The notes beneath the pieces are model-generated. The model did not search any database. It saw only the letters and a list, made by a program, of their open reading frames with translations, and was not told where the DNA came from. 64,000 nucleotides of DNA from Euglena gracilis (Eukaryota; Euglenida; Euglenophyceae; Euglenales), in assembly GCA_039621445.1 (NCBI GenBank), contig CP154954.1, forward strand, positions 62,292,898 through 62,356,897, read 5' to 3'. Position numbers and translations under genes: made by a program. Shown here one piece after another: positions 8,780-19,606 of the stretch. Every line of letters starts with the position of its first letter. Position 1 is the first letter of the stretch.

Positions 8780-10916
8780 AACGCTACCCTGGGCCCGGGG
8801 CACGGTCTGGGTGAAGCTGTGCTACCCGCCGTGAGATTTCCTAATTGCCTCAGGAGAATGCTTGAGGCGCCTGGCAGGGAAGGTTCTGATGCGTCAGCCT
8901 CAAGTGCACAATTTCACCCAAGAGGGCCATCCGGGCCAATTCGGGGTTGGATGCCAAGATGCCTTTGCCCTGGTGGGATTGGGTCTGCAACATCTTGTCA
9001 ACGCCCTGCACAAGGACCAATCGAATGATTGGGGCGTCCTCCAGTTGGACTTCAGTTTTGCGTTCAACTGCAATCGAAGGGACTCCATGCTGGATTCGGC
9101 CAGGGAGAGGTGTCCAGAGATGGTTGCGTGGTGGGAAACCTGCTACGCTGAACATTCCAACCTCTTCATTGGGGACACATACCTCCGAAGCAAGAGTGGT
9201 GTCCAACAAGGGGACCCCTGCGGACCCTCTCCCTTGCCATCCAGGCACTGGTTGAAGAGGTGAACTGCCTGGTGGGGTGGCAAGCGTGGTACCTTGATGA
9301 TGCCCACATTGTTGGGAATGCCCTCCAATGAGAGTCAGCGGTTTGCCTCATCCTTGAAAAAGGCCCAGCTCTGGGGGTGTTCTTGAACCTGGACAAGTGC
9401 ACGTTGTGGGGCCCCATGTTTTCGACAGCATGGGCTACACTTCCTTTGGGAACAAGCATCCTCCAGCACATCCCTGTGGCATCCTTCACACATGGGAGTG
9501 GTATGAAGTCCTCGGGGTCCCCGTCTGCCACCCGGATGATGGCTCGTTTGCTGACAGGACGTGGTTCGCCCGCTGTGAAGTGGTGATGAAGGCATGCCAC
9601 CTCCTCCAGAAATTGCCATCCACACACATCCAGTTCACTATCCTGCGGATGTGTTTGGACGCATGTAAGGTGAATGAACTTCTCTGTGCCAACCCCGCTC
9701 GGTCTATCAAAAACGGAGTGTGATCTACTATCGCACACATTGTGAAACACCCTGAGCCAAATCGTCGGACGACCCCTGGAGAACAACCAGTTGAAACAGG
9801 CGACTCTGCCGGTGAGGCTTGGTGGAATGGGAATACGGGACCCAAATACAGAACGCCCGGCGGCAAGATGGGCTGCCACACTGGACTTCCTTGTCCGAGG
9901 TGAGCGCTTGCTGGTTCTCCCCACTTTTGCGGCAACCACAATGCAAACAGCGGACTTTCAGGAAATCGGTGGAGTGATCAGGTAACAGTGCGAATGGAGC
10001 CAACCCAGGCAAATGGTGCGTGATGACCCTGCCAAGCACGAGATGTTACCAAAGGAATTCCTTACACAACGCCACTGGAGCAACGCCACTGCAGCCTTCC
10101 GGCAACAAGCACTCTATGACTCCCTGGAGGGGTTGGAAAAAAATTAAATTCGCCTGTCAGAAGAGACCACATGCCGTGGCGTGGGCATCGGAGACCCTAT
10201 AGGTTGGACTAAAAACCTTGTTTCCGTCAAGGGAGTTCCACGCCTTAGCACAGTGGACGCGAGGCGCCCCAGTGGTCTCTGCCACGGTAGCGCCACCTGC
10301 CTGCCCCCGGTGCCACCCCTCCCTGGACACTCGCGGACACCACCTAATCTGTTGCCATCGTAACAATATTGTTCGGCGACACGGGGCGGTCCAGACCTAC
10401 GTCTTGGGCATGGCACAACGTGCGGGCTTTCCAGCAAGGCGCGAAGAGAGTGCTCCTGACGGCTCCCGGCCGGCCGACGGCTTTGTGAACCGATATGATG
10501 CCGATGGGCCAGCCGCAATCCATATTACCGTCCGTCATCCCTTGGCCCCCTCTTGCACTCGGCCCAACATGGACGATTTGGGTCACTGGCACGGAGAAAA
10601 TGAAAAAGTACGGCGAAGGGTGCAAGAGAAGGGGTGGACTTTCATTCCTTTCGTGCTGGACTGCTATGGAGGAATGGGTGAAGCAGCAACAGCGTTTGTG
10701 GGTAACTGCATCAGCCTCCTCGAAGGACAGCACGAGGCCTGGGAGAGGAGGGGGGTGGAAGCCAATTGCTGGCAACCCTGGGGTGGAAGCCAATTGCTGG
10801 CAAGGAGTAAGTGTGACGTGGCAAGGGAACTTGCTCGTCAACTGGGGTGGGGGCAATGCCTTGAGGAGTGCCTTGACTGTGGAGTTTCAGATTCTCACAC
10901 TCCGTACAACGTATGA
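8780..10916 (+). pseudogene. LINE C: older RLE-type LINE, RT core to endonuclease, multiply frameshifted
   Basis: A divergent relative of LINEs A and B that begins inside the RT (GECLRRLAGKVLM near 8850). Motif A reads LQLDFSFAFN (about 9040-9070) and motif B SGVQQGDPCGP (about 9190). Motif C is YLDD (about 9290), reached after a frame change. Later segments are LDKCTLWGP, LDACKVNELL and TLPVRLGGMGIRDP (about 9795-9830). The open frame at 10218-10916 holds the zinc finger CPRC...H..CC starting at 10302 and the endonuclease region RPAD (10467-10478). The second acidic residue expected in 'LDVTV' is His here (IHITV, codon at 10521). At least four frame changes make it a pseudogene. A 26-bp direct duplication containing GGAAGCCAATTGCTGGCAA sits at about 10750-10805. 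Confidence 0.8.
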
Positions 10917-11360
10917 AATTCAGCAAAGATACGTGTCCCCTGAAGCAGACGCATATAACCCACTCGAAAACCAAGCCCGAGGACATAGAAATGCCATGGG
11001 CCTCGTGCCCACGGACAGCCGTCCCTGGAGCTCCCAGAACCTCCCATGGGACCCCGGAGGAATTAACGCCATCCGGTACATGGCCACACCTCTGAGCTCC
11101 GAACTCTCCGAGCCCGGGATCTGCTCAAGCCATTTGCCAGCACCACTCATCGGCTGGATTCAGTACGCACCGCCACGAGGGAGTATACGTAAGCGAGAGG
11201 ACCATGACCATTCTGAGTCGATCTTGCGGTGAAACTGCTCGTGAAACTGCCGCTTCTCCAGTTCTCGCTATGATCACCCATCTTACCTCCCCTCCCATCC
11301 CCCGCGTCTCGCACAGACTTCATCCTTTGTATGTGGCCTCACACCCCCGAACAAAAAAAT
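10917..11360 (+). other. LINE C presumed 3' UTR
   Basis: No gene is recognised between the end of the LINE C frame and the terminal motif at 11361. Assignment as 3' UTR rests on that motif alone. Confidence 0.45.
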
Positions 11361-11407
11361 CAAGTAGGTTGTGCCACTGGTTGGTGGACTCGGTTCGCCC
11401 CACCACC
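11361..11407 (+). ncRNA. Conserved two-hairpin LINE 3'-terminal motif, copy 2
   Basis: CAAGTAGGTTGTGCCACTGG followed by TTGGTGGACTCGGTTCGCCC and CACCACC. It is the same block as at 4534-4585 with a few changes, and it marks the likely end of LINE C. Confidence 0.7.
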
Positions 11408-11870
11408 TTTGTTGACTTTTCTAATTCGAATTTCAGGCTAATTGGGATCGGTCGAACTTGTGGGAAGTGCTGCAGACGTGCCTGGCGGACCTCGTCAAGA
11501 TCCTCGAAGTAGATGCTCCGGTAGCATCCCCCTGGGGTGTTGGTCACTCTCCACTGGGGAACCAGTGGTACAGCGTCCAATGCACCTTACCTTGGCATGC
11601 GGCACCAGCACAACCACTGCAAGTGCTTGTGTCACGAGTCACGTCACGAGTCCACGTGCGCAGTCCTGCTGGAGGCCGAGCCGACACGGAAGAGCAGAGC
11701 TTCAACCACCCCCCAACGGGCCAGGGCGACGCCATCCGGACCGACGGGTACATCAACCCGCTGCCGGGGCCGCCATGCCGCACACCGCTCTCCGACTACA
11801 TGTATGACCCTAACTGAGTGGGAAGGACCCCGAAGACGCTTGAAATCACCCCAGACAAGGCGTTAGCATC
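11408..11870. other. No recognisable gene
   Basis: Overlapping open frames of 110-120 codons lie on both strands, but none shows a recognisable domain or a codon pattern that stands out. I see nothing else here. Confidence 0.5.
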
Positions 11871-12300
11871 TCGGACCCTTCGTGGCCAGGAGGACAAAAA
11901 ACACATTTTGGTTGTGCCATTAAAAAATTTTCCTCGGCGCTTCGCGCCGGGAGAAAAAAGGATGTGCTCCAAATTTTGTTGGTTCCTCGCCATACTTGCA
12001 GTTAGTGCAACCGGAAAAAAAATGACGTGCGCCGCGACCACTGCGGAATTTTTTTTTGTAACCGGCAGCGCCGCGGCAAATTTTTTTGTGTGTGCCGCGA
12101 ATGCCGCGGCACTGGTTTATGTGTGCGCCGCGACCGTCGCGGAAAATTTTTTTGGAAACCTCAACGGGAGGGGCTGGTGCTATCTTGGCACCGCTTTTCC
12201 ACCAAAAAAAATGTTGGGCGTTGTGTTGCTGCCAATACGTTCTTGAGCTCCGGGCAGAAAAAAGTTTTTTTTTGCGCCGGGGAAGGAGCGTCGCGGCGCA
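11870..12300 (+). repeat. Array of GC-rich palindromes and T-runs
   Basis: Short GC palindromes alternate with T7-T9 runs. Examples are CGGCGCTTCGCGCCG (11935-11949), CCGCGACCACTGCGG and a T9 run near 12030-12055, GCCGCGGC and a T7 run near 12070-12085, GCCGCGAATGCCGCGGC near 12095-12111, and CCGCGACCGTCGCGG near 12128-12142 followed by a T7 run. The spacing is roughly 45 bp. The open frames across it are low complexity. Confidence 0.6.
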
Positions 12301-12430
12301 CTACCTTCTTTCCTCCTCCCGACGGTCTTTTTTCTGGCAGCGGAAATTTTTTGACCGCCAGGAGGCCTCAAACTCCTGGCTCTATTTCTGCCGGCCTTTA
12401 TTCACGGGATTTTTCGCGTCGGTATAAAGG

Positions 12431-12934
12431 CGCCGAAACTTGGGGGTCATGCGGGGATAAAAGGCACTGTATTAGATTTTACGAATTAATGGGCCATCGG
12501 GTTTAAAGCCTCTCCTGTACTCCATCAACACCCCGGCGCGAAGGCCATAACTTGTTGTGAAGTTCAGCCCCATTGAGTGGGCATTTCTCACTCCAATGGT
12601 GGGGGCATCAACACCAAGGAAAGAAATGTCTGTGGGACAGTGGAAATCAAAGGAAATTCCCCGAAAAGAGTTCAAAATCCGCAACCAGTCCAAAAAAGCA
12701 GCTGAATATTTCCCCCCCCTCAAATTTTTAGAATTTTGGCTGCCCAAGGGGGAGGGAATTGATCGGGATGACGCTGTAGGTGGGCGTCACCAAGAATGGA
12801 ATCGTCATTTTGACCACTGTAATTTAGTCGGCATTTTAGGAAAGCGGGATCGTCACTGACAACCACCCCTGTCAAACGTGGGTTCCGTGCCAAACAAAAA
12901 AAATTCACACGTAACCGTAGGTGTGACATAGTGC
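12431..12934 (-). other. Right flank of G1; unrecognised 91-codon minus ORF at 12472-12747
   Basis: The ORF (residues include ISFDFHCPTDISFLGVDAPT and GLRAGVLMEYRRGFKPDG) has a more protein-like composition than its surroundings but no family I recognise. It could be an exon or a repeat fragment. The rest of the interval holds nothing visible. Confidence 0.3.
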
Positions 12935-12939
12935 AAGTC
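12935..12939 (+). other. G1 target-site duplication, right of the 3' LTR
   Basis: AAGTC directly flanks the LTR edge and is repeated at 29356-29360 on the other side of the element. Confidence 0.8.
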
Positions 12940-13254
12940 AGTGTACGACTGATTCCCAATTCCCCGTTTCCAATTCCCAAAGCCTTCGCTTTCGCCTTGG
13001 CGCACCTACTTGGGGACTGAAAATCAGAGAAACAGAAAATCCCTTTTCCCACTTCCCAAGAAGCAAAGCACGGAGCAATGCAGGGAGGACGGACTGGATA
13101 ACCAAGTCCGGTCCGATGGAAAGGAAGGAAAAGGTATAAAGAAGAATACCACCTGTGGAGAGAGAAGGGGGCACCCATTAGGAGATCCTAATAGGATCTG
13201 CTTCCATCCTAACTTCCTCAACGGAAGGGGACAGAAGCATACGCCTGGTACACA
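12940..13254 (-). repeat. G1 3' LTR
   Basis: On the minus strand it starts TGTGTACCAGGCG and ends CGTACACT. Its length equals that of the 5' LTR (315 bp). Differences are seen only at about 12948, 13031, 13069 and 13078. A TATAAA-like GGTATAAAG lies inside on the plus strand, so the LTR promoter cannot be assigned from that alone. Confidence 0.92.
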
Positions 13255-13264
13255 TCCCCCTCCC
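13255..13264 (-). promoter_or_regulatory. G1 polypurine tract
   Basis: GGGAGGGGGA (minus strand) ends exactly at the first base of the 3' LTR, the expected place for plus-strand priming. The same tract flanks the G3 LTR at 60646-60655. Confidence 0.8.
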
Positions 13265-14075
13265 AGGGCTATGCCCGATTTCCCCTTTGGACCAGGCATT
13301 CTGGCCACAGGGATTTCGGACACAGACCTGGTCTGTGGGAGGTGCACCCTGGCGCATCCACAGGGGCCCTTTCCGTCGCACAGGGGTCCACTCAAAGGGG
13401 GGGGGCGGAAAGGAGGGGACCCAAAAGCCCAAAACGCGCAAAATGGTTTCACCTATTTTGCGGTGGCTTATGGGGTATAGTATATTATAGCCCGCTGGGG
13501 AAAATGGGGCTGGCAGGTTTCCTTGCCAAGCAAACCCATCCACCCAGTTTGGGTGTGCCCAAGGCACTTGGGGTTGGGTCCATGGGAATTCCAGGAAAAC
13601 CCATGGGGAGGGTGTGGAAGGAGGGGGCCTCTGACCAGTCAAACCTGGGCAGGGCGCATGGCCAGTCAAACCTGACCACGCAAAAGGAAATCCTACTCTA
13701 CAAAACCAACTGCCGGCGACAGCATTTGCCCCGGGGGGAAAAGTAGAGAGGAGTGGGGGGTGGGCTTAGGAAAGAAAAGTAGTGATGTCTGGCAGCCTTA
13801 AGGCCTCAAACGGCCGAAAAGAAAAGAGAGGGAAAGGAAAAGAGGCCGTCGGCCCTGTGCGCTGCGTGTCGCACGCCGGCGAAAGGGGAGAGGGGAGAGC
13901 GGGGGAAAAGCATGCGCACGGCATCCTGGACATGGCGGCATCCGGTGGGAACTTACTAGAGGCGAACACCACAAAGGTTCTTAGAAGGAGTTGTTCGGGC
14001 GAATACCCAAACAGGGTGTCAGGCGAATACCTGACGAGGGTGCTGAAAGACGCCGCATTGGCGCTGACAGACACC
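13265..14075 (-). other. G1 3' untranslated region
   Basis: About 0.8 kb lies between the ORF-X stop and the polypurine tract. It matches 60656-61471 of G3 closely. It contains short direct repeats (CAGTCAAACCTG twice near 13640-13672; GGCGAATACC-like words near 13999-14031) and no coding potential I trust. Confidence 0.7.
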
Positions 14076-15957
14076 TCACCTGCCTTTATCGGCTGGACGT
14101 TCGCGGACCTCACGCCAGTAGTCGTTTTGGGGGTCCACTAATGGGTCCTCAACCAACTCCAGTTGGCGTGGGGAACGCGGCGGAGCTGATTCACTCCGAA
14201 TGGTGTTGAGCTCCGGATCGTTGACATCAAAGGAAGGGGTCTCCCAGTCCTTGATCCAATTATCCGGCAGCTTCTCCCTGGTACGTTCAGCATGATGCTG
14301 AAGATACCGTTGGAGTTGCTCCCAGAAAATTCTGGGCAGCATCACCGGCCAGATGATGTAATTTCATCCGCGGGTGATTCGCAGGCACCTGCGGGGGCAT
14401 CCCCGGGGTCTGCTTGAAGTTGAGGTCATACATCCACCTCGCTGTCCGAGCTCTTGCGGTATGGGGCCGTAATACAGCCGCCAACCAACCTCTGAAGTCC
14501 ACCAAATCGTGTTCTTCAGGAGGCCACAGTGGCAAGGCGTATCCGCCATGCTGACGCTTGGAGAACAGGGGGTAAACCTGTGTCTCCCAGTCGCCATCAG
14601 TCCAGAGGTAAGGCATTCTTACCTTGGCGTGTTCCTCGACGGCGAGGCGCATTGCCCCAGCGTCGATCTGGAACTCACGGGCCATTCCCGTGTGGCGGTA
14701 GCTTTCTACCTTTCTGAAGTCGGAGTGCTTCAGGCGTCCTTCCACCTGCTTGTACTCCTTCTTCCACTTCTCCAGTGTCTCCCAGTACTGGGGGACAATG
14801 GTGGTGACTGCTCCATCAGCAGTCTGCACGAACTTGCCACCTATACAGTTGATGCACAAGGCAGGATATCCCTGTCGTGAGCATTGTCACTGTAGGAGTC
14901 GTTCAAGCTGTGCTCACAGGCATTCAGGCACTCGCCACATACGAGCGCCACACAGTTCGGCACATATGCCCTGTGATGGAACCACGAGGATTGCACCTGC
15001 CGCTTGCACACATGCACAAGCGGTTGGTTATGCCGCACATGGTGGCATACGGTGCACGTCCAGGCAAAGGACGTGCCGTGCTGGAAATCCAACACGCAGT
15101 CCTCGCCAAAGTACTGTGCCAGTACTCTGGGTGAGCGCCTGTTCCAGAATGTCCAGGTATAGTGGAAAGGTTCTCCTCGGACGAAGAGGGGCTGAATCCA
15201 TCGATTCAGTGACCCTTTCTGGTGCCTAATAGCAGCCAGTTTCTTCGTCCTCTCTTCCACGGTGCCTAGTCTGGTCAGGATATCCTGGGTCCAGAGCTGG
15301 GCATCCGCAGATACAGGAGGTGAAGCAGGTTCATCCTGCTCCTCGTCCGTCGATCCGGCGGAAGATTGGGCCTGTCGACCACGAGCCTTACCTTTCGGTT
15401 TGCTCTGGCCGTACCCTGGACGATGCAACGGCCAAATCGTCGTGCATTGTCGTAGGGCCTTTTGGCTGTCCGCCAGTCTGACCTCCAGCGCCACCTTTCG
15501 GTGGTGGTTTCCCATCACCGCCTTTGGAAGGGGGCTTACAGGGTGCAGCACCCGGTTTGCCTCCTTTCGGCTTCGCACTCCCGGAATCAGGAGGTGACGC
15601 CTGCGGCTTACTCCTGGTATCAGGAGCCGATGGTGCCAGAGTAAAAGCTTGCCGTCTGACCGAAGCGGGCATACTGACCGCTGGGTCCCGCATGACGCTC
15701 CGAGGGGTTGGCACTCGTTCCTGGGGTTGTTCCAGCCGGCCGTCGCCGAACAGGTTCATCCTGTCCGACGAAGCGTGGCACTGTGGTCGTCACCGGAATC
15801 GGTGCTTCCACAGGCGCTGGCGCTCCCAGAAACTCTGCCATTGTCCTCGGGACGGCAGGGACCCTGCGCGGTGTCGGTGGTCGTGGGGGTATCTCCTCCA
15901 CTTCCATTTCGACATCCGGTCTAGGAGGTTGATCCTCCACAACCGCTGGCGCAGGTG
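14076..15957 (-). pseudogene. G1 ORF-X, C-terminal Cys-rich part (frameshifted)
   Basis: No known family is recognised. A pro/lys-rich linker (KPKGGKPGAAPCKPPSKGGD-like) is followed by a globular region with CTVCHHVRHNQPLVHVC, VCGECLNAC and, in G3, CINCIGG. These Cys pairs look like zinc-binding treble-clef or ribbon motifs. A tail (WKKEYKQVEGRLKHSDFRKV; PLWPPEEHDLVDFRGWLAAV) ends ADKGR at 14076. Compared with the open G3 copy, G1 has one extra T near 14367, one missing G near 14868, an in-frame 12-bp loss near 15160, one extra T near 15416 and one extra C near 15737. The consensus is thus a single long frame, and G1 is a broken copy. No signal peptide or membrane segment is visible, so an envelope role is not supported. 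Confidence 0.75.
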
Positions 15958-18862
15958 CTACGGGAGGTTGATCCTCCGGTGTAGCCGGTGCGACAGATGT
16001 CTCTGTCGGCTGGGGTTCATCCCCTGATGGTGGTTGCACTGCTGCCGGAGATGTGGGTGTGGGGATACCGACATCTGGTGTCTCCACGACTCGGAGGCGG
16101 AGCTTGATGCTGCGCCTCCACCTCGTGGCGTTAGTGCAGCAGCCACGGCAGTAATGCCAGTGACCACGGCGCCGAGCACACGGCCTCCTAATGAGGTGCG
16201 TGCTGTGGGGCTGGTAGGTTCTTCGAGGATGTCCTCGACGACCATACCAGTCACCTCGGCTGGAGGCCCAGCCGTTGGAACAGGCCTACCATCCACAGGT
16301 ATATCCCCTGCGGGTGCTTTGTCTGGCCTAGGCTGTGCCGGAGCATGCAGAGCAGCGTAGAGGATATCCTCCACGTTCTCACCTTCCTCCTCAGGAAGTT
16401 CCTGGTCTCCACCTACCGGTGGACAGACGGGAGCCGTCGCGGGGGCCGGGGAAACCGATCGTTCCCCTGCCGCTCGCGGGGCAGAGACGAATGATACAGC
16501 CGTTCCTGTCGGAGACGGCGGCGCTGCCTCCAGTATGGTGACGGAGGGGCTGCGGTCGCGTTCCTCCCGCCGCGGAATCGCAGTGGTGGAAGCGACTGAC
16601 GCCTCACGTCTCCTTCGCGCCAGAGGTTCATCCTCTGGGGCGATGAAGGCGCGCAGATCCTCGAGCGAACGAGGATCGTCGGGGTGCCATCGGCATCCCT
16701 GGGCATCCGCCAGCCTGTAAAAGGCCAGCTTGCTGCTGCTGGCACTATTGGGCCAGGGTGGCGGCCATGATGGCTGCACCCAAGCGTTTGCAGGCCTGTT
16801 CGGGCCCAGGAAGCCGCGGTAACGCGTGTCTTCCCAGACCTCGAAAAGCCCTCCTCGAACTCCTGCACGCATGCCAGAATCGGCATACCCAGGTCGAGGA
16901 TGGCCTTCGGGTGATTCATCAGCTGGAGGAATACCTCCCTGTCGAGGGTACCGCCAAACTGTCGCCTCAAATGTTCCTCCAGGTCTATCCCGGCCAGGTG
17001 CCAGTTGGGGCGCAGGTCGGCGATAACCCGACGACGACGGGGTCCCTCAACGGGGTCGCCGTAGTCTGGTGGCAAGCTTTCCATACCAGGCCTATCGTCC
17101 TGGGGGTCACGGAGATGTATATACACCTCCATGACGTAGGTGGTCCAGGCTCGCCACCAGAACTGTTGCAGCATAAAAATACGCTGCTTATGGACGCGGC
17201 GACTTTTGCCCTGGACATCCGGGGCGTCGCGGCACACATGCATAAGCATGCGGCGTCCCATCTCCAGGCCCGGGTTATCCCGAGGCGGTGGAGGACTTCC
17301 GCGTACGCCGAATCCCCAGAAGTCGACAGGAAATTCCTGCCGGCAGTACTTACAACAGAGGTCATACCTCTGTGGGTAAGCCAGGGAAACGCGCTTAACG
17401 CGGAAGGTGGAGCCGTAATGGCTCACCAGCCACACCTGGAGGTTGTTGCACCACAACACCTCGATCAGGCGTTCGATGTCGGGTTCAGTGGGTAGTATTT
17501 CCACTGCACACCGAGGGGCCCGACTGTGTGAATACAGTCGAAGATTGCCTTCAGCCTTCGGGCCAACACATGCTGGTCCCGAAAACCCAACTGGTGCAGG
17601 TAACTGCGACCAGTGGAATCGCTGAAGAGACCCCAGTTCTGGCAGGGGTATCCCAGCCAAAACCAGAGCTCCAAGAAACCCGGCTGGATATCCAGCAAGG
17701 GTCTGCCACCTTCACCTTCGAAGGCGTACAGGTCAATTCCGTATGGTAATTGTCTGACTCTGTTCTCGGTGTGGTGTAATACCACCTCGATGACTGCCTC
17801 CGGAGGGGTGACGGGGCGGTTTCCTGCAACATGGTAATCATGCTGCATTCGCCAGCCTTCGTCCTCCAGCTCCTCCTTGAACCTGAGCATTTGCTCAAAG
17901 TCTGAGAGGACTTCTGCTGGTTCTTCCTCCTCCTCACGGGCTGTACCCTTACCCTTGCCCTCACCCTTACCTTTGCCGGCCACGCCTTTGCCTTCTCCCT
18001 TGCCTTTGCCCTCAGCCTTACCTTTGTCCTTCCCTGTCTGGCGAATACCAGAGGGTCGGGCGCTCGGTGCGGCAGGAGTCGGTTCGGTACCTTCCCATTC
18101 CATCTCTGGGGAGGGACCTTGCCGTTCCGCTGCACGTCGCGGTGACGGCGTGGCTGTGCGCTGGCTAGGAGCCTGGCGTGGGCTTGGTTTCGGCTTAGGG
18201 GGTCGCGGCTCCTTCCATACCGGAGGGATCGGCGGTGGCATTGCGGCAACAGGACGGCTCATCGCTGCCTGTGCCACTGCCGGTGGTTGCCCAGCCGGGG
18301 TATCCTGGCTGGCTTCCACCTGCATTGCCGCACCGCTTTCCGCGTCCCGTGGGCTGGGTCGCCTGGGCTGTGGGGTAAGGTTCTCCGTAACCCTATCATG
18401 CTTCAGGGTGGCAGGCAATCCTGCCGCTCCTGCCGGGGGCTCACCGGGTAATACCGGGGTCGCCACCCGCAGCTGCGGTTGGTACGGATGGTACGGGGTG
18501 TATCCACGGCCCTGAAGGGCAGCCAGCGAGGAGTAATACCTCGCCTGGTGCTCTTCAGACGTGAATACTGGATCCTGCAGGAAATGCCGAGCAAGCTCAT
18601 CCTGCTCGGTTCCCGGAGGTGCCATGTGGTAGTAGGGAGCCTCCTGCCGACGGGGGACATCCCCAGTCTGGACAGGGGCTGCACTGGGCGGTCGGGCTGC
18701 CTCACGGTGGGGAGGTTCATCCTCCACCACTATGGGCTCCGCCTGCCTCCGTGGCTCAACGCCAGGGACAGGGGCGACCGATGATGCCTGAGGCATCCAG
18801 TGCATGAACATGTGTTGGACGTATGCCTCAGGGGGCACGTCCGACTGTCCGGCTGGGAGCAC
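15958..18862 (-). pseudogene. G1 ORF-X, central part (frameshifted)
   Basis: Three overlapping frames (18862-17465, 17660-16413, 16872-15958) together give about 900 codons. They start Pro-rich, then show a KGKGEGKG low-complexity repeat followed by an acidic REEEEEPAEVLSDFEQML stretch. Next is a globular segment (GYPCQNWGLFSDSTGRSYLH; LIEVLWCNNLQVWLVSHYG) containing DLCCKYCRQEFPVDFWGFG and MHVCRDA, another Cys/His cluster. After that comes WHLAGIDLEEHLRRQFGG and a Pro/Ala/Val-rich disordered region with repeated VVEDxPP and VVEDILEE motifs. Frame changes occur near 17520-17550, 16750-16800 and 15990. The function is unknown. Cys clusters plus basic, low-complexity linkers would fit a nucleic-acid-binding or structural protein. 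Confidence 0.6.
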
Positions 18863-18964
18863 GCGTGCGCCGCGCGGGTAATCCGCGTGCGTCGCGTACC
18901 GCGAGACAAATTGCTCCGCTGGCGGCTCGCGCGGGCGAGCGAGGGCGGGCGAGCAAGATTATCG

Positions 18965-19606
18965 TCATCCCAGGTGGGACATGCACAGCCTCACCACCGG
19001 TGGGGGCGTGCGCTCACGCATATGCACGGTGTGGGATCCCACCGGCGTCTTCGTTTGCAGCATGGGCGGCACATACACGCCCAGGTCCATCATCGTCTCG
19101 CCCGGCTCGAATCCGGAATCGGATGCCGACCAGAAATACCGTCTCCCTGTCATCAGGGCCTGACCACAGGGACACCACTGAGCCACAGGGGTGTTGGCTA
19201 CCACCAACAACTGAGCGCAGTATGCATCCCAAAGGGCCTGCATAAAGGGCTCCGTTGAGGGGTGTGCGCACATACGCATCGCCCGCTCCAACGTCTCCGT
19301 AGTGCGGAAGATCATCTCTCCCGCATACGGGGGCAGGCGCGATCTGCGCTGCGCTGGTGGCTGAGGTGCCGGCTGCTGGACGGCAGATGGATCTGGTACC
19401 GCATATGCGGACCGGCTGCTGGTAGCCGCGGCGAATACCGGGGCTGAAACCCTCTCAGCAGGTGGGGCACCCGGAATCGGGGCCTCGGCATACTGAGGGT
19501 ACTGGGGGTATGGCGCGCCAGAAGGCTGCGGCCATGGTGGACCTGGTATGGCCATGGTGGACCTGGGGACGTATGAAAGTGAAACATTCACATAAAACAC
19601 ACGCAT
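18965..19606 (-). pseudogene. G1 ORF-X, N-terminal part
   Basis: A Pro/Tyr/Gln-rich start ([21 protein letters not shown] near 19552) is followed by a conserved segment MIFRTTETLERAMRMC, LWDAYCAQLLVVANTPVAQW and CPCGQALMTGRRYFWSAS. The homologous G2 segment (49183-49790) retains most of this. The frame opens inside the end of the integrase ORF, so separate translation or a frameshift would be needed. The ancestral start is uncertain. A shift near 18900 separates it from the central part. Confidence 0.6.

Noticed and set aside
14076-19606. Envelope (env-like) gene of an endogenous retrovirus
   Set aside because: The position fits, but no signal peptide, transmembrane helix, furin-type site or glycosylation pattern was seen. 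The Cys/His clusters look intracellular.
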